Origin: Pseudomonadota bacterium
Lineage (GTDB): Bacteria > Pseudomonadota > Gammaproteobacteria > Xanthomonadales > Xanthomonadaceae
Assembly (NCBI GenBank): GCA_023423235.1
Contig: JAFAFY010000287.1
Coordinates: forward strand, 1-5,829
DNA: 5,829 bases
Direction: 5' to 3'
The position numbers were made by a program, and so were the translations under genes. Under the pieces are notes generated by a model. The model was not told the origin of the DNA and searched no databases. It saw only the letters and a program-made list of their open reading frames with translations. Below are positions 5,169 through 5,829 of this stretch, in pieces (the stretch's first letter is position 1; each line of letters starts with the position of its first letter).

Positions 5169-5784
5169 AATCCAGCGGCCCCTGCCAATGCGTGCCGTAC
5201 AGGCCGGCGTCCATCCGCGTCGCCGGCCTTGCCCGCAACACCACGCTGATACGCTCGCCCACCGGCCGCGTCGTCTTGGGAATGCCGTGCTCGTGGCTCG
5301 ACTGCGAGGCGTGGCTCATCGCCAGCACGCTGCCCGGGGCCAGTTCGACCGACAGCGCCTTGCCACCGTTTCTGGCGCGGATGTTCATGCGCCGCGGCGC
5401 GCCCAGCGACAGCAGCGCGATCGGCGCGCCCGGCACCAGCGTACGCAGCTTGTCGTGATGCATCGCCACGCTGTCGCGTCCGTCGCGGTACAGGTTCAGC
5501 CCCGCCGCGTTGTAGGCCGCCGGCACAACCCCGCACACCGCGTCACGGATCTCCGCCAGCGGCAATTCTGGCGGCAGCGCATCCAGCCGGAACGATGCCA
5601 GCAATCGCGGCACCGCGACCTCGCGGTCGTACATCGCCCGCCGCTGCGCCTCCCACTGCACCGCCTCGCGCAGCACCCGGAACCAGGCATCGGCCGTCGC
5701 CGCATCCACGACACCCGGCCAGTAGCGGATGCCGCCCTCGGCGTCGTGGATGAGTTGCTGGCAGGTCGCGGAGAAAAGATCCAT
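5167..5784 (-). CDS. AlkB-family Fe(II)/2-oxoglutarate-dependent dioxygenase
   Basis: A 205-residue cytosolic enzyme predicted to demethylate alkylated bases in DNA or RNA by oxidation, using Fe(II) and 2-oxoglutarate. Numbering is from the ATG at 5784. The iron ligands are His109 and Asp111 (MHHDKL) and His166 (HEHGIPK). The 2-oxoglutarate-binding pair is Arg178 and Arg184 in RISVVLR, with the same six-residue spacing as Arg204/Arg210 in E. coli AlkB. Asn97 and Tyr99 in LNLYRDGRDS precede the HxD motif, and PRLLASFR (59-66) and IALLSLGAPRRM (122-133) are further family blocks. Length is close to E. coli AlkB (216). The start is uncertain. MDLFSA at 5784 matches how Xanthomonadaceae homologues begin, as I remember them. 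The ATG at 5814 has a better Shine-Dalgarno (GGGA, 8 bases away) and would add ten residues. The gene converges on the acylase and appears to be a single unit within the window. Confidence 0.92.
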   Translation of the reverse strand: MDLFSATCQQLIHDAEGGIRYWPGVVDAATADAWFRVLREAVQWEAQRRAMYDREVAVPRLLASFRLDALPPELPLAEIRDAVCGVVPAAYNAAGLNLYRDGRDSVAMHHDKLRTLVPGAPIALLSLGAPRRMNIRARNGGKALSVELAPGSVLAMSHASQSSHEHGIPKTTRPVGERISVVLRARPATRMDAGLYGTHWQGPLD

Positions 5785-5829
5785 GCCTGGCATCTGGGGG
5801 CGCCATGCGGCCAATCCCAGACTGCGGCG
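5785..5829. other. Upstream edge of the AlkB-like gene, truncated by the window
   Basis: Only 45 bp precede the chosen AlkB-like start. They hold two further in-frame ATG codons (at 5793 and 5814 on the minus strand) and the GGGA that could serve the outermost one. No promoter can be judged from so little sequence. Confidence 0.3.

Overview
The base composition is very GC-rich with strong third-position GC bias, and the protein sequences most resemble those I know from gammaproteobacteria of the Xanthomonadaceae (Lysobacter/Luteimonas/Stenotrophomonas-like). That placement is inference from remembered family members, not a search. The window looks like ordinary chromosome, with no transposase, integrase, phage gene, tRNA, rRNA or CRISPR array.

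Layout: (1) bases 1-86 hold the last 27 codons of an unidentified plus-strand gene. (2) A 213-bp gene-free stretch follows. (3) A ferritin/bacterioferritin-type iron-storage gene lies on the minus strand (300-797). (4) A 226-bp divergent intergenic region contains a 27-bp near-perfect inverted repeat, a candidate operator. (5) A YegD-type Hsp70-family ATPase gene lies on the plus strand (1024-2382). (6) An 83-bp gap holds two mutually exclusive inverted repeats just upstream of a good Shine-Dalgarno. (7) A penicillin-acylase-family Ntn-hydrolase precursor of 896 residues lies on the plus strand (2466-5156). (8) An AlkB-type Fe(II)/2-oxoglutarate dioxygenase gene converges on it from the minus strand (5167-5784). 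Its stop codon is only 10 bp from that of the acylase.

The most notable structure is inside the acylase gene. Two copies of an approximately 82-bp, double-hairpin, intergenic-looking repeat lie in frame, 93 bp apart. They encode residues about 272-329, immediately before the predicted catalytic nucleophile Ser337. This is the position of the spacer peptide that Ntn-hydrolase acylases cut out during self-processing. A small palindromic repeat therefore seems to have entered, and possibly expanded in, the one part of the precursor that is discarded.

The genes do not form an obvious single pathway. The ferritin stores iron in the cytosol, the YegD-like protein is a cytosolic actin-fold ATPase of unknown client, the acylase is predicted to be exported, and the AlkB-like enzyme repairs alkylated nucleic acid. 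The YegD-like and acylase genes are codirectional and could share a transcript, but their predicted compartments differ.
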